Assembly: GCA_013368445.1 (NCBI GenBank)
Contig: JAACJO010000009.1
Coordinates: 1,364,001 to 1,428,000, forward strand
DNA from: Leucocoprinus leucothites
Taxonomy: Eukaryota; Basidiomycota; Agaricomycetes; Agaricales; Agaricaceae
Direction: 5' to 3'
Length of the DNA: 64,000 nucleotides
Part shown: positions 12,051 through 23,870 of the stretch, piece after piece
Layout: each line of letters begins with the position of its first letter
Numbering within the stretch: the stretch's first letter is position 1
The notes under the pieces: generated by a model
What the model saw: only the letters and a program-made list of their open reading frames with translations
What the model was told of the DNA's origin: nothing
The model's database searches: none
Position numbers and translations under genes: made by a program

Positions 12051-12259
12051 GGTCAAAAAACTGTCCCAATGAGTAGATATTTTCGATAATTCATTAATAA
12101 TTCATTGATGGACAAGGTCATGTGATCATGGGAATATATGCTCCCAATATGTCAAGGTACCTGTGTGAATATTTTCAGGATGCTAGGCCATATATCTGCC
12201 CTGGTATTAGCAAATATGTCCAAAATGCGAAAACATTGGGACAGTTTTTTGAGCCACTG
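12051..12259. repeat. Right TIR of Tc1 element
   Basis: Reverse complement of 10667-10875 with only a few differences, with the same outer and inner motif pair. Confidence 0.88.
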
Positions 12260-13511
12260 TATCACTAACCTGATATATATCCAGATATCAGTCAATACCA
12301 GTATTCAGCAGTAGTGGAGATGGAATCCATCATTTCTCTTCCAACAGTTCTGAGATGAAGAAAATGGCAGTGCGTGATTTTGAGGACCTACTCCAGGTAA
12401 GACTTTATCTTTCTCCCACAAAACACCACCCAGCCTAACCTTGTACATCTGCAGTGTGCTTTGCCTTGCTTCGAGGCATTGTTACCCCCTCCTCATGATC
12501 AGCACCTCACAAAACTACTTTATTGGTTTGCAGAATGGCATATGCTTGCGAAACTTTGCATGCATAGTGACAACACCCTGAATCTTCTTGGTAGTATTAC
12601 CAATGAAATTGGGTGCCTATTGTGCCATTTTCATAATCATACATGCTCTTCTTTCTCAACTACAGAGCTCCCTTGAGAAGCTGCAGCATGACAACAGCGT
12701 CAAGGTCCTAATCAGCAGACAACATCAGCCTCAAGAACCTTCAAACCCCTAAATCTTTCAACTGTTAAGTTCCACTTCATGGGAGATTACATGGCCCACA
12801 TTCACCATTTTGGAACCACTGACTCATACTCAACACAACTGGTATATGAGTTGTACTAGCGATTCATATACATTACTCACCTCTTGAATCAGGGAGAACA
12901 GGCCCATCGGACAATCAAGAGGCTATACAGTGTTACTAACAAGAAGAATGTGCTCCACCAAATTGGTAACAAGTATCTTCATCAACAAGTCTTCCGTTCT
13001 ATAGAAAAACAGGAGACTCATGAGGCCAGAGATACCGTCAACATTGGTCACCACCACATCATCTCACACAGTCAAGATGAACCAATCAACATATATTCAT
13101 TTGTGTGAGAAAATTTGACTGATCCTGCTAAAAGTGTGAGCTCAGCACTTCGTCATGCTGGTACTCTAGTATCAACTAATGTCTATTTAGAAATTCATTT
13201 TCAAGCTCAAGGAACATTTGTTGGGATGCCTCCAAGGGTGTGCTTTTGATGGAGACATGCATAAAGACTTCTCAGATGCAGACCGAAATACAGTTTGACT
13301 CCGAAACAGCACTATCTTCCATCACCAGACTGTTCGTATCAACTACACAACATATGATGTTCGATGAGAATATGATATATGGAATCCTCGAAATCACCCA
13401 TTTTGTATGGTGGCCTCAGCTGATACCAAATTTGATCAGAGTGCCCATCCATTTTGGTATGCCCAAGTGATTGGTGTCTTCCATGCCAAAGTACAACATA
13501 CAGGAGCTACC

Positions 13512-14150
13512 TGTTATAGTGACGCCGGCCCAGTCCTAAGCTGGTGTGATAAGTATCAGTTGATCTTATCAAAGGGGACTCCTTCTTGGTAAGCGACAAA
13601 GTCGTTCACTAAGTCAGAGTTATAATACGGTGATTATAATAGTAAAGACTTCAATAATTGAGATCTTAGGGCTTAAGTTCAATTCAACTTTGTATGGATA
13701 AAGGCTCATATTGAGTCTCCACCTAACCAAGTAGAAACGATGTTTCTCCTTGGTAGATGTCAACGACTTATATATGATACAAGTCTGTATCTATTATTAA
13801 CTAGGGCTAAGGGCTTCTAATAAAAGAAGAGAAGCGTACAGCTTCCTTAATACTAATTAAACTATATAAGACGCGATCTGTCAAAGAAGCTTTAGAAGTT
13901 CTTCTTTGATCATCTGATCGATCACAAGGTAAGTCCAAATATAGCGCAGCTATATTTAACAATCACATGTCATCAGAATATAAACAAAACCAAACAAGTC
14001 AAAACAAGTCAAAGTAAATGAGTCAAAACAGACTAGAAAATACAAGAACAAATAAGAGGAAAACATAATTGCGATATTACTTAAGTAAAGCTAATATCAA
14101 CTTCATATTGTAGATGGAACAAATGCTAGATATAATCAATATATATAACA
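13512..14150 (+). mobile_element. Solo LTR (Gypsy-type), plus orientation
   Basis: 639 bp, beginning TGTTATAGTGACGCC and ending TATATAACA. It is flanked by a perfect CTACC duplication (13507-13511 and 14151-14155). It interrupts the Plavaka transposase between the GVFHAKVQHTGAT segment and the WVRWLG segment, which dates it after Plavaka. It aligns with the reverse-oriented copy at 6568-7522. Confidence 0.88.
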
Positions 14151-14826
14151 CTACCTCCCTGGACTTTCGCTGGAAAACCATGGAATTTCTCTGGGTTCGA
14201 TGGCTTGGTTTTGAACCAAGTTACACATCAGGACATCATCTCGCTAAGTTGCCCAAAATTGGCTTTGTCCCAGACACAGATGACTATTGTTTTAGCTTTC
14301 TTGATCTATCACAGGTGATTCAGGGTTGTCACTTAATACCCACCTTTGCTGATGGTCACATGACACAACTGTTACCATATTAGGATCAAACTGAAGCCAG
14401 GCCCACTGGTGAGACTGATGACTGGGCCAATTACTATGTTAATATGTACATATTCTCTTATACATTCAATATTATGTCCACACTAATAATTGTCAATAGA
14501 TTTGCTGATCAAGACATGTATATGAGATACCTTGGCCTAGGTATTGGTCATCAAGATGCTGGTGTCACTGCAAATCCAAACCCCTCATTAGCAAACCTTG
14601 ATCCAGATGAGCTGCTTGACAAGGGATCAGATGAGGAAGGAGATTTCAATGAGGGGAACTCACTACCCAACCAAATGGATGAGGATGAGGGCGGGGATGA
14701 AGTGGAAGATGAAGAAGGCTTTATCGGAGATCTCGAGGGCATTTGAGTGGAGGAAGATGAGCAGGACAATGTTGATGGGGGGTTTTCAAGTGATTCAGAT
14801 GATGATTTCGGATATGACGCCCTGTA

Positions 14827-15180
14827 ATTAACTTTATACAAGCTGGTTATCAGCAGGATACCTTCCTCCCAATATTCCTAACTGAGAGCTTGAAATGTTT
14901 GTTTTATATTTCTAGTATATCAATGAGGAAGCTTCTTGATGTGTATTGTCTTAACATTAGCCATCATGATGGTCCCAGCTGATGACCCCTATCTGTTCAT
15001 CCATGCCCACCAATACAGTTAGACATGGTGTTATGGTGCCCCACTCATCAATATCCCAGTACTATGGATGGTCCATTGGCATTCAAAGCATTGACAATAT
15101 AGGTTCAGGTGTATATACTACCGTCCTATATCTGACATGTACTCATAGGTAAACAATCTGGCAAGCTTTTGAATATATGA
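14827..15180. other. Intergenic, nothing recognised
   Basis: AT-rich, CpG-poor sequence between the end of the Plavaka reading frame and the APH pseudogene. The right terminus of Plavaka may lie here but I could not find a matching inverted repeat. Confidence 0.4.
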
Positions 15181-15346
15181 GATTACTATTGAAACATGGG
15201 ATGATGCTACTTTGTAATACTACAACGTCAAGTTATGAACAGGTAACCACTTTTCAAACTTTTGCATTGCCAGCAAGAGGAATATCAACTAATATCAACC
15301 CTCATGACGTAGCATCGGAGCTAATACTAATGATCACTGCCATGGG

Positions 15347-16140
15347 GTGATATCCGGTTTTTGGAAATTTAGTGATGCTATGGAACCTCGACTAAAGACA
15401 CCCAGTGAGGTTGTAACAATTAGCTTTGTCCATGCACATGCTACAAAGCTAGTCCCACATGCTTTAGTATTTGAAGAAGATGTGACTAGGGAAGAACAAG
15501 GTGCCAGATTAGGTTTTGAATGGATGATAGTGGAGAAGATATGAGGTGACATCTTGGATAAGCAATGGAATAATATGGATTGGGAAGGCAAGGTTATACT
15601 TGTCAAAGCTCTTGCCAGTGTACTTGTAAAATTGTATGATCATTCCCTGTCTGGTATTGGGGGTGTCTGCCTGGTTGAGTGTCCCTCAGATACCAGCCCT
15701 GTCGGTGTTGGCAGGATCATCTCTATGGTGTTCTTCTGGGATAACCATTCTGAACAGGATGTCCCCAGAGGTCCTTTTCACTCAACACACAATCAGTGGC
15801 TGGCAGTAATTCTCACATTTATCCTCAATGACACCACCACCACCCTTAGCCAACCCCTCACCACTGCTGCCGACAGAGATGATGATGACAACGACTATCG
15901 CAAGAAGGCAGAGATGATACAAATGCTCACAAAATGACTTGTTAGGCTTCTGCCATGAATCTTCCCTCCCTTGCCAGATGACACCCTCAAGACAACAATA
16001 ATTCACCACGAAGATGTCTCATCTCACAATCTACTCATGGACAAGTTGGGACAATTGACAGGCATCTTGGGCTAGGAGTATATCTCAACTCTACCCTCTG
16101 GTGCACATGCACGCTTCCTTCCATCACTCAATTCTAGAAA
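15347..16140 (+). pseudogene. APH-like kinase pseudogene, CpG-decayed
   Basis: Remnant of a basidiomycete phosphotransferase-fold kinase. Visible pieces: KTPSEVVTISFVHAH (N-lobe helix), GFEWMIVEKI (hinge-like), then ISMVFFWDNHSEQDVPRGPF. The catalytic loop follows as IIHHEDVSSHNLLMDKLGQL, keeping the H-x-D and Asn pattern. Several stops and at least one frame change break it. Its 15660-16010 part aligns with 27389-27720, where CG is kept much more often. Confidence 0.6.
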
Positions 16141-16164
16141 AAACAGTAGGACCTTGTCAGGTCC

Positions 16165-16380
16165 ATAATGTACCTGTCATCTACCATTGTGCACTGAATT
16201 TGACATAATATGATGACCACCATTATGTGCTGGGGTCCTGGTACTCAACATCAAATTGGTGACATCATTTTCTCATCAGAATGGCCCCAGTCCACCATCC
16301 TTGTCACAATGCAAGCCATTGGCCATTGGTACCATATTTCAGTGGCCTATCATGCCATATAATCCAGTATCAGGTTTTCC
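16165..16380. repeat. Dispersed repeat, CpG-depleted copy
   Basis: Aligns with 3455-3655. Most CG positions of that copy are TG or CA here. It follows the APH pseudogene directly, as the other copy follows an APH fragment. Confidence 0.7.
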
Positions 16381-16441
16381 CAGTCCTAACAGAACTAATA
16401 TTTATAAATGACCATTCTTAGCAATTTTTGCAACATATTAA

Positions 16442-16814
16442 TGTTGAAGCAGCAATGGGGAGCATAGTGGTGAAGGTAGACGACGTAGTCAATGACTTAC
16501 TTTGCTAGGCAGGAAACTGTTATGGGAGTTTGTAAGAGTAGTAGTTGCAACTGAGAGAGTAGAATTGACTGAAGAAATACGAAGAAAATACAGGGTATTT
16601 ATACTAAAATGTCCAAATAATATCTACTATAAAGAGGACATTACACCATCATTTCAAGGTGGTAAAGGGTACAAGTAAAATGTATAGTAAAACATGTATA
16701 GTCTGCACGAAGTATTGGTGCGTGAACATAGTGGTATCTAATAATAGAATGCATATGTCATAATTGAGAGTGAACACAAACATAGCAGCGTATAGACACA
16801 CACATGATTCAACA
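16442..16814 (-). repeat. 3' LTR of the Copia element
   Basis: 373 bp, ends TGTTG...CAACA on the plus strand. Just inside it (16815-16828) lies the purine-rich tract GAGTGAGGAGGAG (minus strand), the expected second-strand primer site. Confidence 0.93.
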
Positions 16815-16892
16815 CTCCTCCTCACTCGAAATGGCAGGAGATGCATAATTGAGTGACTACGAAAGTGCATCATTTTAAGCAGCTATAAAGTG

Positions 16893-19800
16893 CTAAAGAA
16901 ATTCGATACCCAAAGAATAAACAAATTTATTGAAGAGAATTGAACCAAGGTTTTTTGTTAGAATATCAGCAGGGTTGTTTGAGCCCTCAATAAATTCCAA
17001 CTCAATGGAACCTTCTTCGATGATATCTCGAATATCGTGATATTGTATATCAATATACTTTGAGCGTTTTTCTTGAACAGGGTTCTCACTCCAGAAGATA
17101 GATCTGATATTATCACCATAGAGAATTGGAGCAGGAATTTTAAAACCTACCTCTTCGAGAAGTTGTCGAATCCACATCAACTGACAGCTGCAATCAGATA
17201 GTGCCATATACTCAGCTTCTGTAGATGACAAAGCGACAGTTTTCTGTTTACAGCTAAGCCAGCTTACAGGTCCACATGCTATTGTGACAAAATTACCTGT
17301 GACAGATCGTCGAGACTGTCCGTCTTGCGCCCAATCACTATCGGAACAAGCAATGATGGCCTGGTTAGAAGCTCCATCAAACATGAGTCGATAATTGCAA
17401 GTTGATCACAAATATTGCAGCACATGGAGTCCAGCCCAAAAGTGCACATTAGAAGGGGCAGCAGATTGCTGGGAGAGTTTGACAACCACAAAGGATATGT
17501 CAGGTCTTGATCCGATCATAAGATACATCAGCAATCCAACTAACTGTTGGTAATGAGTTCTAAACTTAGGATCTACCTTATCGACATAGGGTTCGAAGAT
17601 GAATCCAGATGGCAGCAGTGTGAATTTCGTGCCTTTAGGAATCTCAAACTTCTCAAGAACCTTATCGAGGTATTTTACTTGATCTATATAGAGTTTTCTC
17701 TCTTTTCGATCACATGATATGTTCATGCCTAGGAACTCAGAAAGTTCACCTTGGTCACGACATTCCCAAGTGGTCATGAATTTTTGCTTCAACTCTGAGA
17801 GGAGCAGGGAATTCTTTTTACCCATGAAAAAGACATCATCCATGTAAACAACCACAAAGACATGCTTGCCGGTCTTGGGATGTGTAAAATGATAAATGCC
17901 AGCATCGGATTTACAGCGCTTAAATCCAAGTTTTAGCATCAATGAAGTGAGTGCTTTCCACCAAGATAAGCCAGCTTGTTTTAGACCATAGATTGCTTTG
18001 CATAATCTCCAGACTTTCTTTTCTTGGCCAGGAATTCGGAATCCTTCTGGCTGTTCCATGTAGATCTCTTCATCCAGATCGCCATATAAATAGGCTGTTT
18101 TGACATCAACAGAGTGAAGGTCAAAGTCCTCAAGTGCTGCAATGCCAAGAAGTAGGCATGTGGTCTCATATCGGACAACTGGAGAAAAGAGTTCATCGAA
18201 GTCGATTCCCTCGATTTGAGAGAACCCTTTTGCAACAAGGCGAGAGCAATATCGATTATCAGACTTGATGTTATAAACCCATCTATTTCTAATAGCTCTC
18301 CTTCCTTTTGGGAGATCAACGAGCTCATATACACCTCACTTGTGAAGCACGTCTAATTCCTCAAGCATCGCTTTTTGCCATTTAGTTTGAGTATCAGTAT
18401 CTAAACTTGCAATATCTCGAAACTGTTTGGGAACTGGCCCATTGGTGCATTGTGCGAGAAGGAAATCGACTAATTTTACCCCCCCTTCCTTCACAAACTT
18501 CGCAAAATTGGTAGCCAACAGTGTGTTATTGTCGATCTTACTATCTGGGTGAGGGATATGCCAATTTCATAATCTGTTCCGAGCTTCCTCATCGGAAATT
18601 GCGCCAGGAATAGGTCGATATTGAGCACGATTGCGTGGTAAGTTAGGATTGAGTTCCCTATATCATTGGATGACATCAAGAGGGTCGCTCCTATCACCAT
18701 ACACATTTCCTGGTCTGTTCGGAGGTTGAACATTTCACCTAGGATGGTGATTCTCATGTTCGGTGACCCAGTGGTCAAGCCATTCTAGTGCATCAAGATC
18801 ATCCTGGACTGAAGGTCACGGTGGCAGTACCTCAGGTGGAGATGGAGACCGAGCATGTTTTCATGGACCAGGTTCCTTTCGCAAAGGTTCCGGAGAAGGA
18901 GGTAACTCAACTTCTTCTTCTTCTTTTGGATCGCAATCATCAGGATCAGCATAAGAAAGAGATGGACTTGGCGATCTAGGAGGTGAAGGTGTTCTAGGGT
19001 GTAGAGGAGCATAAGGTGAAGGTACATGAGGCAGCTCTCCTCCTTGAGGTGTAGGTGGATGGTCTACATGTGGAACATTTGGAATAGTCAAGATTGGAGG
19101 AATCTCAGTGCGAGGCAGTTCGGGGTGTACTGCAGGTTTTTGGTCTGGACATTTAGGAAACATCTTTTCATCAAAGATGACAGTCAGTGAGATAAACTCA
19201 GCATTTCCTCGAGTATGTCAGAGAAAAATATAATTCTTCTCCCGATCATATCCAACGAAGATCATCAGTTCAGATTTCACAGATAATTTATTCGGGCACA
19301 TTTCATCCGGAAGGAACACATATGCAGCACAACCAAATACTTGTAGGTGACTGATGTCAGGTTTATGTCCATGTACTAACTCAAATGGAGTTTTCCATTG
19401 GATGTGGTTCATCAATGTGCAATTGTAGATGTGGGTTGCAGTGTTAATCGCAAAATCCCACCATGAATCTGGAAGACATGCATGAAGTCGCATGGCTTGC
19501 ACTTTCTCATGCAGTGTTCGATTCAATCTTTCTGCTCGCCTGTTCTGTTGATGAACACGGGGCACACTTGGTGTGAACTCAATCTCTTTCACCCTTAGAT
19601 AATCTTGCAGGGTACCTGCTACGAATTCTCCTCCTCAATCGGATGTGAATTGACGAATCGTTTTGCCAAATTGGTTCATGACATAAGTCAGAAGCTCAAC
19701 CATGTGGGGAGCTGCTTCAGCTTTTGATCATAGAAGTACCACGTGGGCAAAAGAGGAGTAATCATCCAATAAGGTCATGACCCATTTGTACTTATGGTAA

Positions 19801-22204
19801 GATATGGTGGGGAGCTCAAAGAGATCACTGTGAACATGCTCAAAGGCTTCTTTGGCCCGAATTGGGTTATCGTTAAAGGGTTTCTGGTGCATCTTCCCTT
19901 TCATGCAGCCTGGACAAGGGCATGAATGATTGGGAATTGAAACCTGAGGTCCATTCAATGTGGAGTCAGAAGTTTTGCTCAACATGTGATTGGATGGATG
20001 TCCTAAATGCTGATGCCAGATATTTTAGTCAGGATGCTGAGCGATGTGACTCGAAGCATTCGAATGTACAATTTGACATCTTACTGTTTGTAGCATAGGC
20101 TGCCACTCAGAACGAGGAGCCGCTGACAAAATGGCATTGCCTGACTCATCCTGAAAGATAGTACCATGTTTATTGGCCTCGCTGTGCAACCCAGATTCCA
20201 GGAGTTGACTGGCAGACATGAGGCGATCATGCATACCCTTTACATAGAACACAGGGGACAATGAAGTCACTGCAGTGATCATTTTTCCGTTATCATGGAT
20301 TTCATGTTTGATCAAGACAGTGCCTCGACCCGATATAGATAGGAGAGCATTTTGTTAGCTGTCTGAATTTCACCAAACTTCCCCATTTTGATTGTAGAAA
20401 AATCGTCCAAATAGGGTGTGAAATGTGCGGAAGCACCCGAATCAAGAATCTAAGAAGCAGCCCGTGAAGGCGCTTTCTTTCCCTTACAGTGGCAACATAA
20501 AGCTTTCTCACACTTAGATAGATTTACACAGCATGGCGCAGAGGTCAAATCACAATTTAATAAAAGCCCCACAGGGGCGACCAAAATAGTGTGCAATACA
20601 AGACAAGTATATACAGGAGCCATAGATGATGTAACTAGTCCGTGAAAATGTTCAGCGAGGCCAGGAGCACTCACATGGGAGCAGGTTCAAGGGGTGCAAC
20701 TGGCCCCTTCTCGGTCATGCTGTGGCATCACTGTATCAGTGTTAATCCAATCAGAGATAGAAGAAAAAACTTGCGTTGTCCACAACCCAGAAGTCCACCC
20801 ATCAGAGTCTTCTCCCTTGGAGTCAGACTCAAGCATCAGATCAGCCGGAGGTGTCATCTTCAGTGACAGTGGGCATTCATCCATATCTCCTCCATAATAA
20901 GGAATTTCTTCAATTATGGAGCCTGTTGTCTCAGCTTCAACTGCAAGGTCAGCGAGTCGTTCATCCCAGATCTTTAGCACTTTATCCTTGGTAGCTTGCA
21001 AGCTTCTGCGACGATATCCCTCAGACTAAGGAGATTCAGAGATTCGCTCCTGAAGCCACAGTGTATTCTTTCGCACTTCTGCAACAAGGTGGCATGTGGA
21101 TGACGAAGGGCTTGCATTAGCCAGTTCTGCCATTGAGGCGATCCGGTTCACGAGGAGAGGATGGTTAGCAATAGTAGGGGCAGTGAAACCGATGGCACTG
21201 GAAGTGCCATATTGAGGAGCGACAGTGGTGACTCCAGAGGAGTTGGAGGTGTCGGCATCGGTTGCAGCTTCATTAGCAGCGCCCTTGCCTTTCTTGCCTC
21301 CTCTCTTACTGCATTTTCCTTTCTTGCCATCTCCTCCAAGATTGCCAGATTGGTTGTTACCAGGCTTCTGGCCAGCACTCTGATTAGGAGGCTGCTGCTG
21401 CTGTGGCTGCTGCTGGGGCTGTGATCAAAATGGCCCTTGTTGTCCTTGCCCCTGGCGTTGTTGATTGCCGGGGTTCTGGTTCTGCTGCCATTGGCCATTG
21501 GAGCAGCTGGTGTGGGAAGCAGAAGCAGTCATCTTCTGGGACCAAGCAGCCTAGATGGTGCTATGGACCAGATCCCATGTGAGTTGGGACATTTGCGTTT
21601 GGTTTGCAAGGATTGACTGCACTAAGGTTTCCATCCCTTGTGGGACAGTGCGAAGCAGAATCATGGCATGGATCACCTTGGGAAGTCATGCAGTTGCGCC
21701 TTTGATCCAAGTGAAGAGAGATTCAAGCTCAGCGATGGACTGAGCCAGATCCATGTTTCCGGGGAGAGACCAGGAGATGGCGCAGACAAAGTTGCCATAA
21801 ACAGATGTAGGACCTTGGATGCCGTAAAGACGTTGGAGACCATCCCAGGTGGTGGCTGGATCTCCTTGGACGATCAAGTGGAGCATCGAATCTGGGACAG
21901 CTTGAATTAGCATGCCAATCACAGATTGCTCAAGGAAGTTCCGTCGATGTTCTTCTTCATCTCGATGCACAATTGAGGCGGCAACCTCTGCAGCATTCGT
22001 GACAACGTTGTTTTCACCCAAAACTAGGGAAGCAATAGGAGGAAGAGTGGGAACAATTCCTGTTGTGACAGTCCAACCCATAAGGGGTGTTCCAGGGGTC
22101 GTGATCATTGAGAGATATCCCTGCATCCTCATGGACCAAAACTGGTAGTTCTGGGGACCTTGAAGGATGGGAATGCGAGAAGCTCCATTGTTGATAGAAG
22201 ACAT
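16893..22204 (-). pseudogene. Copia gag-pol polyprotein, disrupted
   Basis: Starts at 22204 with a gag region (PILQGPQNYQFWSMRMQGYL), continuing to about 21690 and then a Gly/Lys-rich segment with a CSK-type remnant of a zinc knuckle. A protease-like SGASAHFTP lies near 20430. Integrase (about 20030-19220) keeps the HHCC finger (HLGHPSNH, CPGCMKGK) and HSDLFELPT, DDYSSFAHV and GGEF. Reverse transcriptase (about 18330-17406) has VKTAYLYGDLDEE, YGLKQAGLSWW and VVYMDDVFFMG. RNase H (17384-16893) has ALSSTEAEYMAL and KYIDIQYHDIRD. At least four stops lie where CGA-to-TGA is likely (for example before GGEF). Frames also break near 17390-17405 and 18335. Confidence 0.9.
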
Positions 22205-22449
22205 TCTGAAAAGAAGTTGTCAGTCAACATTGTTCATTAGAAGCAGCTATAATGCGCTAATTAAGCAAGGTTTTGAACCCAAATCACCTAAGGGCTAGGG
22301 TAAGACACAGAAATGAGAAGGAATGCTGGGCCCTTTACAAGGTACAGTGGTGGTGCTAGGAAGCAGCCTTCCCATAACAGGTCAATCTAGTCCTTTTCAG
22401 ACATCAAGCATAGCGAACTAGTCAGCTAGTGCGATATTGAGCTGGCGAT

Positions 22450-22463
22450 CAGGGCCCATAACC
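22450..22463 (-). other. Primer-binding site, initiator tRNA-Met anticodon half
   Basis: Immediately inside the 5' LTR the minus strand reads GGTTATGGGCCC. This is complementary to GGGCCCATAACC, the anticodon-stem sequence of eukaryotic initiator tRNA-Met. It implies priming from a cleaved half-tRNA, as known for Drosophila copia. Confidence 0.7.
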
Positions 22464-22836
22464 TGTCAAAGCAGCAACGGGGAGCATAGCAGTGAAGGTA
22501 GATGATGTAGTTGATGACTTACTTTGCTAGGCAGGAAACTGTTATGGGAGTTTGTAAGAGTAGTAGTTGCAACTGAGAGAGTAGAATTGACTGAAGAAAT
22601 ACGAAGAAAATACAGGGTATTTATACTAAAATGTCCAAATAATATCTACTATAAAGAGGACATTACACCATCATTTCAAGGTGGTAAAGGGTACAAGTAA
22701 AATGTATAGTAAAACATGTATAGTCCGCACAAAGTATCGGTGTGTGAACATAGTGGTATCTAATAATAGAATGCATATGTCATAATTGAGAGTGAATACA
22801 AACATAGCAGCATATAGATGTGCACGTGATTCAACA
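22464..22836 (-). repeat. 5' LTR of the Copia element
   Basis: 373 bp, aligned end to end with 16442-16814. It begins TGTCA on the plus strand where the other begins TGTTG, a difference explained by an ancestral TGTCG. Confidence 0.93.
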
Positions 22837-22841
22837 ATTAA

Positions 22842-23870
22842 CACCATTATGAATTCAGCTGTTATTCAATTAAAAGACGCAATATATTCAATATTAATTG
22901 GATGGCTAGGCAACATAGTAAGACTATATAGTAATTACACATGTGTAAATACCGAAAACTGCTTTCCCTGTATCATGCCATACATGATACAGCTTGTAAG
23001 ATGGTTGAGTGTCGATGAATATAATTGGTAATAGCTAGCAGTGAAACTCACCTTGAAAGGCTGCTACCACATGTCAGTGTACTGCCGAGTTTACCTTGTA
23101 CTTTTATAAAATCAAAGTCCCTACTTACTTGACACTCTACATTTGAGTTTGGAAGGTGGGAAGGCACCGACTTGACTTCAACACTGACCTACCTCTCCCT
23201 CTTTTATGCACATACAGGCTTGGAGCGTGGAGTCATCCTGGACAAACTTAGTTGTGGAGAGCCCCAATGGTAGTGGGGTATGCCCAAATACTTCATGTTA
23301 TCAAGCAACCAGGGAAAACAGCGTGACCCAATCAGAAAGGCACCCTTCATTACACAACCTAAGTATTCTGAGACTCCCTGATCAAAGTGAATAAACTCAT
23401 AAATCAAATCTTTTCATCTAAAAGTTAGGTGTAACTTCAATGGTCATTCACCAATCATCAATCATCTAATCTGTATTATTTTGGTTGGCGTGACCATATG
23501 ATGCACCCTCCATCATGACATGATGCTATGGTGTCTCCAAAGAGCAGTCAAAGAGCAGTCAATTGAAGTTCAGGTGTACATGATAATGACTCTTGCATGG
23601 CATTGGCTTGTCGTGACTGGGAATTTATTGACTCTTGACTATATGAGACTAACACTAGGGCATCGGACGATGTCACTCCACCTTCTTATAACATTCCGTC
23701 ATAAGCTCATAGCCGCTTTTCGAGCTTCTACATTACTGATGAACGCAAGATCATCTAAAATCGGACCTTACAGTATACCATCATTGCTGATGCCAGTGAT
23801 CACAGCCACAGTGCAATATCCTTTTTTCAGGAATTTTGTGATGTCGTTCCTCTGCGGGCGTCCACCGTGG
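22842..23870. other. Intergenic, no gene recognised
   Basis: About 1 kb right of the Copia element. It holds only overlapping short frames, none with a recognisable domain. The last part (about 23740-23870, minus strand) may be the distal end of the unidentified coding-like sequence that follows, with a frame reading RNDITKFLKKGYCTVAVITG. Confidence 0.4.

Larger units (their letters stand above)
10667..12259 (+). mobile_element. Tc1-type DNA transposon, complete with long TIRs
   Basis: A 1,593-bp element bounded by CAGTGGCTCAAAAAACTG and its complement. It is flanked by the TA target duplication (10665-10666 and 12260-12261) and inserted in the Plavaka relic. The terminal repeats are about 208 bp. 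It encodes one transposase, now broken. Confidence 0.92.
8388..14826 (+). pseudogene. Plavaka-type (CACTA superfamily) transposase relic
   Basis: A large cut-and-paste transposase typical of agaricomycetes, now heavily decayed. It starts at 8388 with a Cys/His finger-like segment (CVVGCGKGYAKASALALHQQTC). An intron follows near 8585-8635, then the DDE-containing body in pieces: NNNLYNEHVYGKIYSSDAFI, IYMMLGNISKYVRSEAS, and LPCFEALLPPPHDQHLTKLL at about 12470. The tail is WVRWLGFEPSYTSGHHLAKL at 14180, QVIQGCHLIPTF, and an acidic C terminus ending DDDFGYDAL. Many stops fit CGA-to-TGA changes. It is split by a Tc1 element (10667-12259) and a solo LTR (13512-14150). I did not find its terminal inverted repeats. 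Confidence 0.75.
16442..22836 (-). mobile_element. Full-length Ty1/Copia LTR retrotransposon, degenerate
   Basis: A 6,395-bp element with two 373-bp LTRs and a perfect ATTAA target duplication (16437-16441 and 22837-22841), transcribed on the minus strand. Domain order is gag, protease region, integrase, reverse transcriptase, RNase H, which is the Copia order. The two LTRs differ at 20 positions by my count, all transitions. Stops and frameshifts make it non-autonomous. Confidence 0.95.

Noticed and set aside
13512..13961. A 450-bp LTR ending at TTAACA (13961)
   Set aside because: Its flanks do not match. Extending to 14150 gives a perfect CTACC duplication and rejoins the Plavaka frame, so the LTR is 639 bp.
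14551..14841. Ser/Pro-rich minus-strand frame
   Set aside because: Antisense of the acidic tail of the Plavaka protein; low complexity only.
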